Assembly (NCBI GenBank): GCA_002705085.1 | Contig: PAHO01000032.1 | Location: forward strand, 1-64,000 | Source: Phycisphaerae bacterium | GTDB lineage: Bacteria > Planctomycetota > Phycisphaerae > Phycisphaerales > SM1A02 | Direction of reading: 5' to 3' | DNA: 64,000 bases | Shown: positions 16,811 to 25,509 of the stretch, in pieces | Layout of the letters: each line of letters starts with the position of its first letter | How positions within the stretch are numbered: the stretch's first letter is position 1 | The notes under the pieces: generated by a model | The model's input: the letters and a program-made list of their open reading frames with translations, nothing else | The model's database searches: none | What the model was told of the DNA's origin: nothing | Made by a program: the position numbers and the translations under genes

Positions 16811-16885
16811 GGCGGCAGAGGGGACTCGAACCCCCGACATCCGGAATCACAATCCGACGCTCTAACCAACTGAGCTACTGCCGCC
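16811..16885 (-). tRNA. tRNA-His (GTG)
   Basis: A minus-strand cloverleaf with acceptor GCGGCAG/CTGCCGC, anticodon stem TCGGA/TCCGG (A-G mismatch at the base) and loop TTGTGAT with anticodon GTG. The T arm is GGGGG-TTCGAGT-CCCCT. An extra G is encoded at position -1 opposite C73, the identity element of bacterial tRNA-His. CCA is not encoded. It is upstream of tRNA-Phe and probably in the same transcript. Confidence 0.96.
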
Positions 16886-16929
16886 AGAGGCAAGGAGCCG
16901 ATTCTACCGAAGCCGCGAGCTTGCGGCAA

Positions 16930-16960
16930 TTGTGCCAAAGCGCTCCTGCGGGCGTAGAAT
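16930..16960 (+). promoter_or_regulatory. candidate promoter of pckA
   Basis: TTGTGC (16930-16935) and TAGAAT (16955-16960) lie 19 nt apart, a little wide. The ATG is at 16990, leaving a leader of about 25 nt. The -10 hexamer matches those seen before several other genes in the window. Confidence 0.4.
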
Positions 16961-16989
16961 GATCGTATCGCGACCCCCCGGAATCAAGC

Positions 16990-18573
16990 ATGCCCATAAC
17001 CGCTGACGACAGACTCATTTTCCTCGATGGCCGGACGGTTCACACCAATTTGCCAGTGGCGGATTTGGTGGAACATGCGGTCCAGCGCGGTGAGGGGCAT
17101 CTGGCCTCAAACGGTGCTTTGAATGTTCACACCGGGTCACGCTCCGGTCGATCCCCTGGTGACAAGTACCTCGAAGACACGCCAGGCATCCACGACAACA
17201 TTGATTGGGGCAAAGTCAACCAGCCCTGCACCCCAGAACAATTCTCAACCTTGGAGTCCATCGTCCGAGAATATCTCGGCTCCTGCGAAGATTTGTACCG
17301 GTTTGATGGATTTGCTGGTGCCGACGAACGCTACCGCTGTCGAGTCAGTGTGGTGGCCAAAGAGGCCTGGCACGCGTTGTTTGCCAGCACACTCTTTATT
17401 CCTTCGGAAGGCGCTGATCCCAGCTTTGCCCCTGACTGGACCATTTTTGATGCTGGTGCTCTGGAGTTGAGTCCTGAGCAGGCCGCCGCCGTGGGGGTGA
17501 GTGGGAAGATCGCCATCTTCCAATCCCTCGAGCGCAAGATGGTCCTCATCGTGGGCACCCGATATGCCGGGGAAATCAAGAAGTCAATTTTCTACGCCAT
17601 GAACCACGACCTTCCGGATTCGGAGGTCTTCCCCATGCACTGCTCGTGCAACGTTGACCGTCAGGATGCTGAGAACGTGGCGCTGTTCTTTGGTCTTTCG
17701 GGAACAGGAAAAACCACGCTCTCCGCTGATCCCGAGCGGGCTCTGGTTGGTGACGATGAACACGGTTGGTCTGCAGATGGCGTCTTCAATGTGGAAGGCG
17801 GGTGCTACGCCAAGTGCATCAGGCTTTCGGAAGAGGGTGAGCCCGAGATTTGGAATGCCATTCGGTTTGGCAGTGTGCTGGAGAATGTGGTCCTGCAGCC
17901 CAATCGGCAGCCGGACTATGACGATGGATCCGTGACCGAAAACACTCGCGTCACGTACCCCATTCGATTTATGGACGGGGCGTTGCAGCCTTCCGTAGCG
18001 GGTCATCCTCGGCATGTGATCTTCCTGACCGCAGATGCCACCGGTGTTTTGCCGCCCATTTCACGATTGACTCCTGAGCAAGCGCAGTACTACTTCGTCA
18101 ATGGGTACACCTCCAAACTCGCCGGCACCGAAGCGGGCGTTACGGAGCCGGTGCCCAACTTCTCGCCTTGTTTCGGTGGCCCATTCATGCCTCGGCCTCC
18201 AGTCTTTTATGCCCGGATGTTGGCGGATCGTATTGCTGAGCATGGCACCAAAGTTTGGTTGTTGAACACTGGTTGGAGTGGCGGTGGATATGGCGTTGGC
18301 TCTCGGTTCCCCTTGGCGCATACACGAGCCATGGTGCACGCCATCTTGGACGGATCACTGGACGATGTCCCTTGCCAGATTCACCCAATCTTTGGCTTGT
18401 TGACCCCTGAATCTATTCCTGGCGTGCCGTCCGAACTTCTTGATCCTCGATCCACCTGGACCGACCCGGCGGCTTACGACGAAGCGGCCACCGCATTGGC
18501 CAAGAAATTTCGCGCCAACGACACCAAATTCACTTTGGATGAGGCTGTTCAGGCTTCTGGGCCTACCGTCTGA
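16990..18573 (+). CDS. pckA: phosphoenolpyruvate carboxykinase (ATP)
   Basis: 527 aa, the normal length of the ATP-dependent enzyme. Signatures include HTGSRSGRSPGDKY, RYAGEIKKSIF (191-201), FPMHCSCN and the kinase-1a P-loop FFGLSGTGKTTLSADP (about 233-248), followed by LVGDDEHGWS with metal-binding Asp residues. ENTRVTYPI and FVNGYTSKLAGTEAG are later family blocks. It interconverts oxaloacetate + ATP with PEP + CO2 + ADP at the entry to gluconeogenesis, in the cytoplasm. The threonine-aldolase-like gene begins 3 nt after its stop, so they share a transcript. Confidence 0.97.
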   Translation: MPITADDRLIFLDGRTVHTNLPVADLVEHAVQRGEGHLASNGALNVHTGSRSGRSPGDKYLEDTPGIHDNIDWGKVNQPCTPEQFSTLESIVREYLGSCEDLYRFDGFAGADERYRCRVSVVAKEAWHALFASTLFIPSEGADPSFAPDWTIFDAGALELSPEQAAAVGVSGKIAIFQSLERKMVLIVGTRYAGEIKKSIFYAMNHDLPDSEVFPMHCSCNVDRQDAENVALFFGLSGTGKTTLSADPERALVGDDEHGWSADGVFNVEGGCYAKCIRLSEEGEPEIWNAIRFGSVLENVVLQPNRQPDYDDGSVTENTRVTYPIRFMDGALQPSVAGHPRHVIFLTADATGVLPPISRLTPEQAQYYFVNGYTSKLAGTEAGVTEPVPNFSPCFGGPFMPRPPVFYARMLADRIAEHGTKVWLLNTGWSGGGYGVGSRFPLAHTRAMVHAILDGSLDDVPCQIHPIFGLLTPESIPGVPSELLDPRSTWTDPAAYDEAATALAKKFRANDTKFTLDEAVQASGPTV

Positions 18574-18576
18574 TTC

Positions 18577-19638
18577 ATGCGTACTTTCCGCAGCGACAAC
18601 AACTCCGGCTTGGTCCCGGAAGCAATCACCGCGCTCCAGACATTGGACCGTGGTCACGCGGAGGGATACGGCGATGACCCGTGGACCCAGCGCGCGGTAG
18701 ATGCCTTTCGTGAATTGTTTGCTGCGGAGGTCGAAGTTTTCTTTGTGGCGACCGGCACCGCGGCCAACACGCTTGCGATCGCCAGCTTGACCGAACCTTG
18801 GCAACGGGTGGTTTGCCATCGACACGCCCATTGGAACGATGATGAGTCCACAGCGCCGGAGCGAATCACGCTGTGCCGTACCACCGTTTTTTCTTCTCAC
18901 CCCTCCAAGTTGGTCCCGGCCGATTTGCAATTCATGGCTGAAAACGGGCGTGGAGATGTGCATCAACCGGCCCCCGGGGTGGTCACGATTTCCAACCCCA
19001 CCGAATTTGGCACCGTCTATCGTCCCGAAGAAATTCGGACCCTGACCGACCAAGCCCACAGCGCGGGGTATCTGGTGCACTGTGATGGCGCTCGATTTGC
19101 CAACGCGGTGGCCAGCCTTGGGGTGGCTCCAAACGCTTTGGCCGGTGAAGCTGGCATCGACGTGTTGTCGTTTGGTGGGACCAAGAATGGGTTGGCTTTC
19201 GGGGAAGCGGTGGTGTTCTTTCCCCAGGGCGATGGTGAAGCCGCACGCCGGGGGGCTTCGCGATTCCCATATTTGCGAAAATCGACGGGGCACTTGCTCA
19301 GCAAACACCGTGTCGTCACCGCCATGTTTGAAGCGACTCTGCGTGACGGGGCTTGGTTGAAGCATGCGGCCCATGCCAACGCCATGGCCACTCGTCTGGC
19401 GGAGGGTCTGACCAGCCAAGGCTTGTGTCCGGTCCACCCGGTGGAGGCCAACGGGGTCTTTGTCTGCCCACCTGACGACCTGCGTGACTGGATGCTGGCC
19501 CGAACCGGCTTCTATCCATTTGGTGATGCCCGAGAGGCCATGCACCGCTTGATGTGCTCTTTTGACACCACCACCGAGGATGTCGATGGATTGCTCGAGC
19601 ACGTGGCATCATTCTCGGACGGTGCCGAAGAAATGTGA
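18577..19638 (+). CDS. ltaE: low-specificity threonine aldolase-like PLP enzyme
   Basis: 353 aa, fold type I PLP enzyme of the beta-eliminating lyase/threonine aldolase family. It starts with FRSDNNSGLVPEAITALQ and has GYGDDPWTQRAVDAF, the loop FFVATGTAANTLAI, HCDGARFANAVASLG with the PLP-binding Asp and Arg, and the Schiff-base Lys203 in SFGGTKNGLAFGEAV. Known members cleave L-threonine or L-allo-threonine to glycine and acetaldehyde. It is joined to pckA by a 3-nt gap. A related beta-elimination activity cannot be excluded. With tdh-kbl further along, the window holds two potential threonine-to-glycine routes. Confidence 0.85.
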   Translation: MRTFRSDNNSGLVPEAITALQTLDRGHAEGYGDDPWTQRAVDAFRELFAAEVEVFFVATGTAANTLAIASLTEPWQRVVCHRHAHWNDDESTAPERITLCRTTVFSSHPSKLVPADLQFMAENGRGDVHQPAPGVVTISNPTEFGTVYRPEEIRTLTDQAHSAGYLVHCDGARFANAVASLGVAPNALAGEAGIDVLSFGGTKNGLAFGEAVVFFPQGDGEAARRGASRFPYLRKSTGHLLSKHRVVTAMFEATLRDGAWLKHAAHANAMATRLAEGLTSQGLCPVHPVEANGVFVCPPDDLRDWMLARTGFYPFGDAREAMHRLMCSFDTTTEDVDGLLEHVASFSDGAEEM

Positions 19639-19728
19639 AATTCGGCACACGTCGACGAAACCTCCCCTTCGAATCAACCGACACAGTTACCAGCCGCGGT
19701 TCCCATGGCCGCACTGGAGTGATTCGTG

Positions 19729-20307
19729 ATGAGCGATTTTCAGGAACAAAAAGAAGTTTTGACCACCGGTGAAGTTGCCAAGATTTGCAATGTCGCGGCA
19801 CGAACGGTGAGCAAATGGTTCGACAAAGGTGATATTGAGGGATACCGAATCCCCGGTTCCAAAGACCGGCGGATCCCCAAGAGCAGCCTGATCAAATTCA
19901 TGAAGCAGCACGGCATCCCATTGGACGGCCTCATGACCGGAACAACCCGCGTGCTGGTGGTCGAGAGCGATGTGGCCACGCGCGACACGTTGCTCAAAGT
20001 GTTGGGTGACAACACTGGCTACGAACTTCGTGGCTGCGAAAATGCATTTGTCGCGGGCATCGAATGCGAACGCTTCGCACCTCATGTCGTGCTCTTGGAC
20101 ACCTCACTGCCTGGAGGACTCGAGATCGTCGAGGCCATCCGAGCCAACGAGGACCGGACCACTGACTTTATCGCGGTTTGCGGGCGTACCGCCGATCCTC
20201 GTAACGAGACCTATCTCCGGAAGGGCTACGCCGGTTGCATCCGCAAGCCATTCACGGTTCGTCAGGTGATTGATGCCATCGAAGATTGCACCTCGATCAT
20301 CAACTGA
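19729..20307 (+). CDS. helix-turn-helix (excisionase/MerR-like) plus response regulator receiver protein
   Basis: 192 aa from an ATG at 19729 (a GTG directly precedes it). Residues about 10-60 are a DNA-binding domain of the HTH_17/excisionase type: LTTGEVAKICNVAARTVSKW, then FDKGDIEGYRIPGSKDRRIP, the wing, and a third helix. Residues about 70-185 form a CheY-like receiver: TRVLVVESD (Glu/Asp in place of the Asp pair), phosphoacceptor Asp in VVLLDTSLPGG and Lys in GCIRKPF. The domain order, DNA-binding domain first, is unusual for response regulators. No histidine kinase is adjacent. A strong terminator follows its stop. Confidence 0.85.
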   Translation: MSDFQEQKEVLTTGEVAKICNVAARTVSKWFDKGDIEGYRIPGSKDRRIPKSSLIKFMKQHGIPLDGLMTGTTRVLVVESDVATRDTLLKVLGDNTGYELRGCENAFVAGIECERFAPHVVLLDTSLPGGLEIVEAIRANEDRTTDFIAVCGRTADPRNETYLRKGYAGCIRKPFTVRQVIDAIEDCTSIIN

Positions 20308-20330
20308 TTGCCCCGTACAACCCCCCTTCG

Positions 20331-20370
20331 CACCGACCGCTTCTTTCCAAGGAGCGGTCGGTGTTGTTTT
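20331..20370 (+). terminator. intrinsic terminator after the HTH-receiver gene
   Basis: The stem CACCGACCGCT / AGCGGTCGGTG (20331-20341 and 20353-20363) is followed by TTGTTTT. It separates the regulator from nadE and rules out the long upstream start of the nadE frame. Confidence 0.85.
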
Positions 20371-20391
20371 GGGGCAAGTCCGGGCTAGAAT
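20364..20391 (+). promoter_or_regulatory. candidate promoter of nadE, near-leaderless
   Basis: TTGTTT (20364-20369, within the terminator's T-tract), a 16-nt spacer and TAGAAT (20386-20391) precede the TTG start at 20400 by 8 nt. No Shine-Dalgarno sequence is present. Confidence 0.5.
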
Positions 20392-20399
20392 TCCGCTGC

Positions 20400-22022
20400 T
20401 TGAAGATCCTCTTTGGTCATCCTGATCCGCTCGTGGGCGATCTCACTGGGAATCGCGAAGGTATTTTGCGTTTGCACGATGAAGCTCGCGCGTTGGGTGC
20501 GTCCTTATTGGTGCTTCCAGAAATGGCCATCACCGGGTACGCCCCTCGAGACTTGTTGTTGCGTGATGGGTTTGTCGCGGCGGCGGAAGCATCCCTCGCC
20601 CAACTGGCTTCGGTCACGTTGGATGGACCGCCCATGTTGGTGGGTACCCCTCGGTCCGTGCCCGGCGCACGAGGTCTTCGAAATGCCGTGGCTTTGCTTC
20701 GAAATGGTGAGATCGAAGCATTCCACGATAAGTGGTTGCTGCCTGGCTACGACGTTTTCGATGAAGACCGCTGGTTTGATTCTGGGGACGAGGTTCTGCA
20801 TTTCGATCTTGAGGGCAAGACCGTCGCGGTCTTGTGTTGTGAAGATCTTTGGCATGGGGTCGACGCTGGCGTTGCGGGTTACAGTCGAGATCCACTCTCG
20901 CAGGTGAACGCTGAATTGATCTTGAGCGTTTCGGCCAGTCCTTTTGTGGCTGGCAAAGCAGAGGTGCAAAAGAGTCGGTTGTTGGCGGTCTCGCAGCGGA
21001 CCAATGCCATGGTGGCGGTCCTGAATCAGTTTGGAGCGCACGATGAGCTGCTCTTCGATGGCCGGGTACTGTTGGCTGAGCCCACTGGGTCGGTCACTCG
21101 GCTCAATGCAGGGTGGGTGCCCGGGATGACGGTTCTGGATGGGGGGGATTTGGTTGGTCATCCCGATCCCGATCCGCTGGACGAGTTGGTGCACGCGCTG
21201 GCGTGCGGCATCGAAGGTTATGTGCGCAAGACCGGACACGAATCGGTGGTCTTGGGATTGTCGGGAGGCCTGGACAGCGCCTTGGTGGCCACCCTGGCCG
21301 CGATTGCACTTGGACCCGAAGCCGTGCACGGCCTTTGCATGCCCAGCCGCTATTCATCTGCGGGTTCGTTGGAGGATGCTCGCGCCTTGGCCGCTCGCCT
21401 TGGCATGGTGCACCTTCATGACGTGGACATTGAGCCCATTCATGAAGCACTTCGGTTGTCCTTGCAGCCGGTCTTGGGCAACGTGGAAGGGGTGACCGAC
21501 GAGAACTTGCAAGCCCGGGCGCGGGGCGTGTTGGTGATGGGGTTGGCCAATGCCCAAGGGCTCCTTCCGTTGGCCACCGGCAACAAGAGTGAACTCGCGG
21601 TGGGCTATTCAACGCTCTATGGCGACATGTGCGGCGCCCTTTTGCCTCTGGGTGATGTGTTCAAAACCAAGTGCTATGAACTGGCCGTCCACATCAATCG
21701 TCACCCCCAACGCTTCGGCTTTGAGGAGCCACCGCTTCCTGAGAACACCATCACCAAGCCCCCTTCCGCTGAACTTCGTCCCGATCAATGCGATGCCGAC
21801 AGTCTGCCGGCTTACGACCGTCTGGACCGTGTTCTTGAGGCATGGATTGAGCACGGAAAGGCTGAGGATGCTCTTCCAGAGTCTGATTTGGTCGGCGAAA
21901 TTTTGCCCATGGTGCAGCGCAGTGAATTCAAACGTCGCCAAGCGCCCGTGGTCTTGAAGGTTTCGCCCAAAGCGTTTGGTCCCGGCCGCCACATTCCGGT
22001 CGTGGCCCGAACCCGCGACTGA
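20400..22022 (+). CDS. nadE: glutamine-dependent NAD+ synthetase
   Basis: 540 aa from a TTG at 20400. I chose it because the family N-terminus (hydrophobic strand, then NPxVGDLxGN) begins there as KILFGHPDPLVGDLTGN, and a terminator lies just upstream. The nitrilase-type amidase domain supplies the triad Glu41 (LPEMAITGY), Lys111 (HDKWLLPGY) and Cys147 (LCCEDLW). The synthetase domain has the ATP PP-loop SGGLDSA (288-294) and LPLATGNKSELAVGYSTLYGD. The protein hydrolyses glutamine and amidates deamido-NAD+ to NAD+, the last step of NAD biosynthesis. mutL follows after 25 nt. Confidence 0.95.
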   Translation: MKILFGHPDPLVGDLTGNREGILRLHDEARALGASLLVLPEMAITGYAPRDLLLRDGFVAAAEASLAQLASVTLDGPPMLVGTPRSVPGARGLRNAVALLRNGEIEAFHDKWLLPGYDVFDEDRWFDSGDEVLHFDLEGKTVAVLCCEDLWHGVDAGVAGYSRDPLSQVNAELILSVSASPFVAGKAEVQKSRLLAVSQRTNAMVAVLNQFGAHDELLFDGRVLLAEPTGSVTRLNAGWVPGMTVLDGGDLVGHPDPDPLDELVHALACGIEGYVRKTGHESVVLGLSGGLDSALVATLAAIALGPEAVHGLCMPSRYSSAGSLEDARALAARLGMVHLHDVDIEPIHEALRLSLQPVLGNVEGVTDENLQARARGVLVMGLANAQGLLPLATGNKSELAVGYSTLYGDMCGALLPLGDVFKTKCYELAVHINRHPQRFGFEEPPLPENTITKPPSAELRPDQCDADSLPAYDRLDRVLEAWIEHGKAEDALPESDLVGEILPMVQRSEFKRRQAPVVLKVSPKAFGPGRHIPVVARTRD

Positions 22023-22047
22023 TTGAATTCGGCATACGCTGTCTGGC

Positions 22048-23790
22048 ATGCCGATTCGTCCCCTGCCCCGTGTTTTGGTGGATCAAATTGCCGCTGGAGA
22101 AGTGGTGGAGCGTCCTGCAGGTGCGGTGAAAGAATTGGTCGAAAACGCAGTGGATGCTGGTGCAACCCAAATCGAAATTCACATTGCCGATGGTGGCCGC
22201 TCGCTGATCTCAGTCCGTGACAATGGTCTTGGGATCGCGCGAGATGAACTGAGTTTGGCAGTTTCTCCACATGCCACCAGCAAGATTGCCACCGTGCATG
22301 ACTTGGATGCCATTTTGACCATGGGATTTCGTGGGGAGGCGCTGGCTTCCATCGGCGCGGTTTCGAGATTGACCGTTCGCTCTCAATGCAAAGACGCCAA
22401 GGAAGGTGGAGAAATCCGCGTCGAAGGTGGTCGCATGGGTGACGTCCGACCTTGGTCTGGTGCCCAAGGAACCATCGTTGAAGCCGAAGATTTGTTCCAC
22501 AACATTCCGGCTCGTGCGGCATTTTTGAAATCACCGCGTGCTGAAGCGATGCGGGTGGGGGAGACGTTGATGGCGATGGCTCTTGCCCATCCGACGGTGG
22601 GCTTGCGGTTTGTTTCCGATGGCAAAGTTCGCTTTGACTATCCGGCCAACGAAGACGCGACCCAGCGCGTGGCCGCGGTGACCGGGATCCCGGTTGAGGC
22701 GTTGCTCAACCTCGAAGCTGAAGAAGCCGCGGGGCAGTTGGTGGGGTGCTTGGCCCGCCCAGAATTTGCTCGGCATGGCACCCGTGGCGTGCATCTCATC
22801 CTGAACGGTCGTCCGATTTTGGACCGGTCGTTGACCCACGCCATTCGAGAGGGTCTTCGCGGTCTGATTGAGCCCACCACGCTGCCGCCGGTTGTCTTGT
22901 GGCTTTCGGTGCCCCCTGATCGGATTGATGTGAATGTTCATCCCACCAAGTCTGAGGTCCGTCTGCGTGATGGTTCAGCGCTCTTCTCAATGATCCGGTT
23001 GGCCGTGCGTCGCGCTCTGGACCAAGCCAACTTGGTGCCAAAAATGCCACTGCCTCAGCAGCTGGACGAAGTGAAGCCAGCGTGGCCCGCCAGAGGTCCC
23101 AACACCATCTCGCAGGCGTCCGTGGCGGCTTCAGAGGCGGGGTTGCCCTCGACCCCAACTTCGGGGGCGGAGCCCGGATTTGATTTTGGCCCGGTCACGC
23201 GCTCTGTCCGGGCCGTGGAACGCATTCTGGTGTTGCGTGACACTTTCTTGGTGCTCGAAGAAGCCGATGCCTTGGTGGTCATCGATCAGCACGCCTTGCA
23301 CGAGCGCATGATGTTTGAGCGTTTGAAGGATCGTGTTGGGCAGGGTTCTTTGCCCCGGCAGGCTCTGTTGGTGCCTGAGCCCATCCAGATTGGTGCAGAA
23401 GCGGTGGAATTGCTTCCCCAGTGGGAGCCGCTCTTTGCGCGACTGGGCATTGAAGTGGTGGAGTTGGGGCCTGGTTCGGCGGCGGTTCAATCCTTCCCGG
23501 TGTTGCTGTTGGAACGCAAAGTTGCACCGGGACCTTTTGTTGAAGATCTGCTGGCCCGGGCGGTGAGCAAGCATCTCCCCCCGGAACCTGAAGCCGCTTT
23601 GGATGAAGTCTTGGACATGATGGCTTGTAAGGCTGCGATCAAAGCAGGGGACCGCCTGAGCGATTCTGAACTCGAAGATCTTCTTGCCCAACGGGAGGCC
23701 ATCGAGCGTTCAACCAATTGCCCCCATGGACGTCCCACCACGATTCGCATTCCGGTGGAGGATTTGGAACGTCGGTTCCACCGGCGCTAG
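22048..23790 (+). CDS. mutL: DNA mismatch repair protein MutL (endonuclease-type)
   Basis: 580 aa. The GHKL ATPase domain is clear: IAAGEVVERPAGAVKELVEN, DAGATQIEI, DNGLGI, HATSKI and GFRGEALASI. The C-terminal domain holds the metal-dependent endonuclease motif DQHALHERMMFE (413-424, pattern DQHAx2Ex4E), the ACKAAIKAGD motif (about 526-535) and CPHGRP (558-563). This marks the nicking MutL of bacteria that lack MutH. It couples MutS mismatch recognition to strand incision. A Pro/Ser-rich linker joins the domains. The stop overlaps the 3' end of the convergent pseudopilin gene by 4 nt. Confidence 0.96.
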   Translation: MPIRPLPRVLVDQIAAGEVVERPAGAVKELVENAVDAGATQIEIHIADGGRSLISVRDNGLGIARDELSLAVSPHATSKIATVHDLDAILTMGFRGEALASIGAVSRLTVRSQCKDAKEGGEIRVEGGRMGDVRPWSGAQGTIVEAEDLFHNIPARAAFLKSPRAEAMRVGETLMAMALAHPTVGLRFVSDGKVRFDYPANEDATQRVAAVTGIPVEALLNLEAEEAAGQLVGCLARPEFARHGTRGVHLILNGRPILDRSLTHAIREGLRGLIEPTTLPPVVLWLSVPPDRIDVNVHPTKSEVRLRDGSALFSMIRLAVRRALDQANLVPKMPLPQQLDEVKPAWPARGPNTISQASVAASEAGLPSTPTSGAEPGFDFGPVTRSVRAVERILVLRDTFLVLEEADALVVIDQHALHERMMFERLKDRVGQGSLPRQALLVPEPIQIGAEAVELLPQWEPLFARLGIEVVELGPGSAAVQSFPVLLLERKVAPGPFVEDLLARAVSKHLPPEPEAALDEVLDMMACKAAIKAGDRLSDSELEDLLAQREAIERSTNCPHGRPTTIRIPVEDLERRFHRR

Positions 23791-24557
23791 CGAGGGCCTG
23801 GGTCGTAGGCTCGGTCATCTTGCGACAGGAAACCGTTGTTGGGGTGATCCAAGATCTGGGCGGCATACCCTTCCTCGTGCCCTCCGTGAGAAGGTGCAGC
23901 CGAGACACCCACCGAACCATCAAGTCTCGAAAAATGGGTCCGGTCTCCGACATGTTGAAATGATTGGGCCCCCGCACAGCAGGTTGCGGCCCCGACAAAC
24001 TCATGGTTGCCGGGCGCCCGCATGTATCGGTTGGTGCCACCAGACCATCCGCCAATCCCAAACATCACAGCATCGGTGTGTTGCCAACCACTGGGCGCCA
24101 CCCCCACCCGGATGGCTTGAAACCCAAGTGCCAGAAAAGGTGCTTCACCACCGACAAAAGAAGTGTTGTAGTTGTACCCCGTGAACGGAGGCTCATCGCT
24201 TTCATCTTCGGGGGTGGGTCCGGTCCACAGCGGGCAAGCCAGAGCAGAGAGGGGCCGATCAAGTCGTTGCCCGATCACCCCGAGCGACCATGTGCCATCG
24301 GGTTGCACGGCCCAATCCCATTGCATCGTGGTCACGCCACCGTCGGCGTGCTCTTTTCGCCATACCGCAGCGGGAGCATGATCAAATGCTTGGGTGTACT
24401 CCAAAGCCCCCATGGTGATGGTTCGGAGGTTGGATTTGCAGACGGTGGCTTTGGCAGTACCTCGGGCTCTTTGCACAGCGGGGAGCAGCAGTCCGGTCAA
24501 AATCGCGATGACCGCGATGACGACCATCAATTCAACCATGGTCCAGCCCCGTCTCAA
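23787..24557 (-). CDS. prepilin-type N-terminal cleavage/methylation protein (type II secretion pseudopilin-like)
   Basis: 256 aa. The N-terminus is a class III signal: MRRGWTMVELMVVIAVIAIL, with cleavage expected after the Gly, Glu5 of the mature protein and one hydrophobic helix to about residue 27. The rest is a globular domain that ends in a Gly/Pro-rich region (PSHGGHEEGYAAQILDHPNN). Planctomycetes encode many such single-pilin proteins, often apart from secretion operons; their individual roles are mostly unknown. It is coupled to the upstream dockerin-like gene by ATGA. No prepilin peptidase is in the window. Confidence 0.85.
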   Translation of the reverse strand: MRRGWTMVELMVVIAVIAILTGLLLPAVQRARGTAKATVCKSNLRTITMGALEYTQAFDHAPAAVWRKEHADGGVTTMQWDWAVQPDGTWSLGVIGQRLDRPLSALACPLWTGPTPEDESDEPPFTGYNYNTSFVGGEAPFLALGFQAIRVGVAPSGWQHTDAVMFGIGGWSGGTNRYMRAPGNHEFVGAATCCAGAQSFQHVGDRTHFSRLDGSVGVSAAPSHGGHEEGYAAQILDHPNNGFLSQDDRAYDPGPR

Positions 24558-25396
24558 GAGCCGGCCAACGCAATCAAGAGATCAGAGAAACCCACTTCGC
24601 CATCGTGATCCAAATCCGCTGGTCCGGTGGTGCCCCAAGCGGCCAAGATTTCCAGAACATCTTGGAAGGTGGTGACGCCATCGCCGTCGACATCTCCCGT
24701 GGCGGGGGCTCGAACATCGGCCACGGCATCGATCTCGATGGCGCTGCCGCCCTCAGGGAGGGTGATCCGGACAAACTGGATACTGTCAAATCCGGTTCCG
24801 GCGAGGTCAACCGGAGTGCCGCCGCCAGAGCGTCCGTAGAACGTCAACAGTTCTTCCCAAGACAGGTTGGATTGACCCACCAAGGTTGGATCGGGGGGGA
24901 GGGTGAAATCAGACGGCACTTGCCCCGGCTCCAATTGATAAGCCGTGGCGTCGAGATAGCCCAGAGTGGGGATGTCACCGTCGGCGGCCCCCAGAACTTC
25001 CGCCCAGAGTTGACCATCTGGGCTCACTTCGATCACCCCGCCTTCACTGAACAGAGAGCCAATGCCCAGGCCTTCCAGAGTCGGGTCGCTGTAGAACGCA
25101 TTCCCAAACACCAACAGGTCGATCCCGAACGGATTTTGGGGGTCGTCGGCCACCGGATGGTCAAAGGCAAGGGTCAATGCACCCCCAATCCCGATCGCAA
25201 CCAGTTCCTCGGGGCAAAAAGCCGGGGCCAAGGGGGTCACGCATCCAGGCAAATTCAGGCATTGGCCCGACAGACGTGAGGGAGCGCCAAGGGCGGTTTC
25301 TGGGTTGAGATACTGTGGATTGGCCCCAACTCCGGGGTCGTAGGCCACCATGGTCTGGGCAAAGGGGGTACTGGAAGCCACGAGGACGCTCAACAT
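24554..25396 (-). CDS. exported protein with C-terminal dockerin-like repeats
   Basis: 280 aa. A signal peptide (MLSVLVASSTPFAQ) is short at its N-terminus; an earlier alternative start is possible. The body (about 15-215) is a beta-rich domain: ALGAPSRLSGQ, GGALTLAFDHPVADD, FGIDLLVFGNAFYSD and GGVIEVSPDGQLWAEV, a pattern common in planctomycete cell-surface proteins of unknown function. The C-terminus has two calcium-loop repeats, DVDGDGVTTFQDVLEILAAW and DLDHDGEVGFSDLLIALAGS, ending at the stop. The next gene, the pseudopilin, overlaps it (ATGA). Co-export or surface assembly of the pair is inferred. Confidence 0.65.
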   Translation of the reverse strand: MLSVLVASSTPFAQTMVAYDPGVGANPQYLNPETALGAPSRLSGQCLNLPGCVTPLAPAFCPEELVAIGIGGALTLAFDHPVADDPQNPFGIDLLVFGNAFYSDPTLEGLGIGSLFSEGGVIEVSPDGQLWAEVLGAADGDIPTLGYLDATAYQLEPGQVPSDFTLPPDPTLVGQSNLSWEELLTFYGRSGGGTPVDLAGTGFDSIQFVRITLPEGGSAIEIDAVADVRAPATGDVDGDGVTTFQDVLEILAAWGTTGPADLDHDGEVGFSDLLIALAGS

Positions 25397-25509
25397 GCTC
25401 CTGAAGTCTATGCCGTCTGGCCTTCCCCGTTGGCAGCAGGGGGGTGTGTCCGGTAGGCTTTGCCGTTCATCCGTCCGGTTCGCGGCGGATTGATGGAGGA
25501 ATCCCGCAG

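Noticed and set aside
18355-19602. 415-aa minus-strand open frame opposite pckA and the threonine-aldolase-like gene
   Set aside because: Antisense shadow of two well-identified genes; Arg/Gly/His-rich with no motif.
20286-20399. Longer N-terminus for nadE starting at 20286
   Set aside because: It would read across a strong intrinsic terminator and overlap the regulator gene; homology to the amidase domain begins at 20400.
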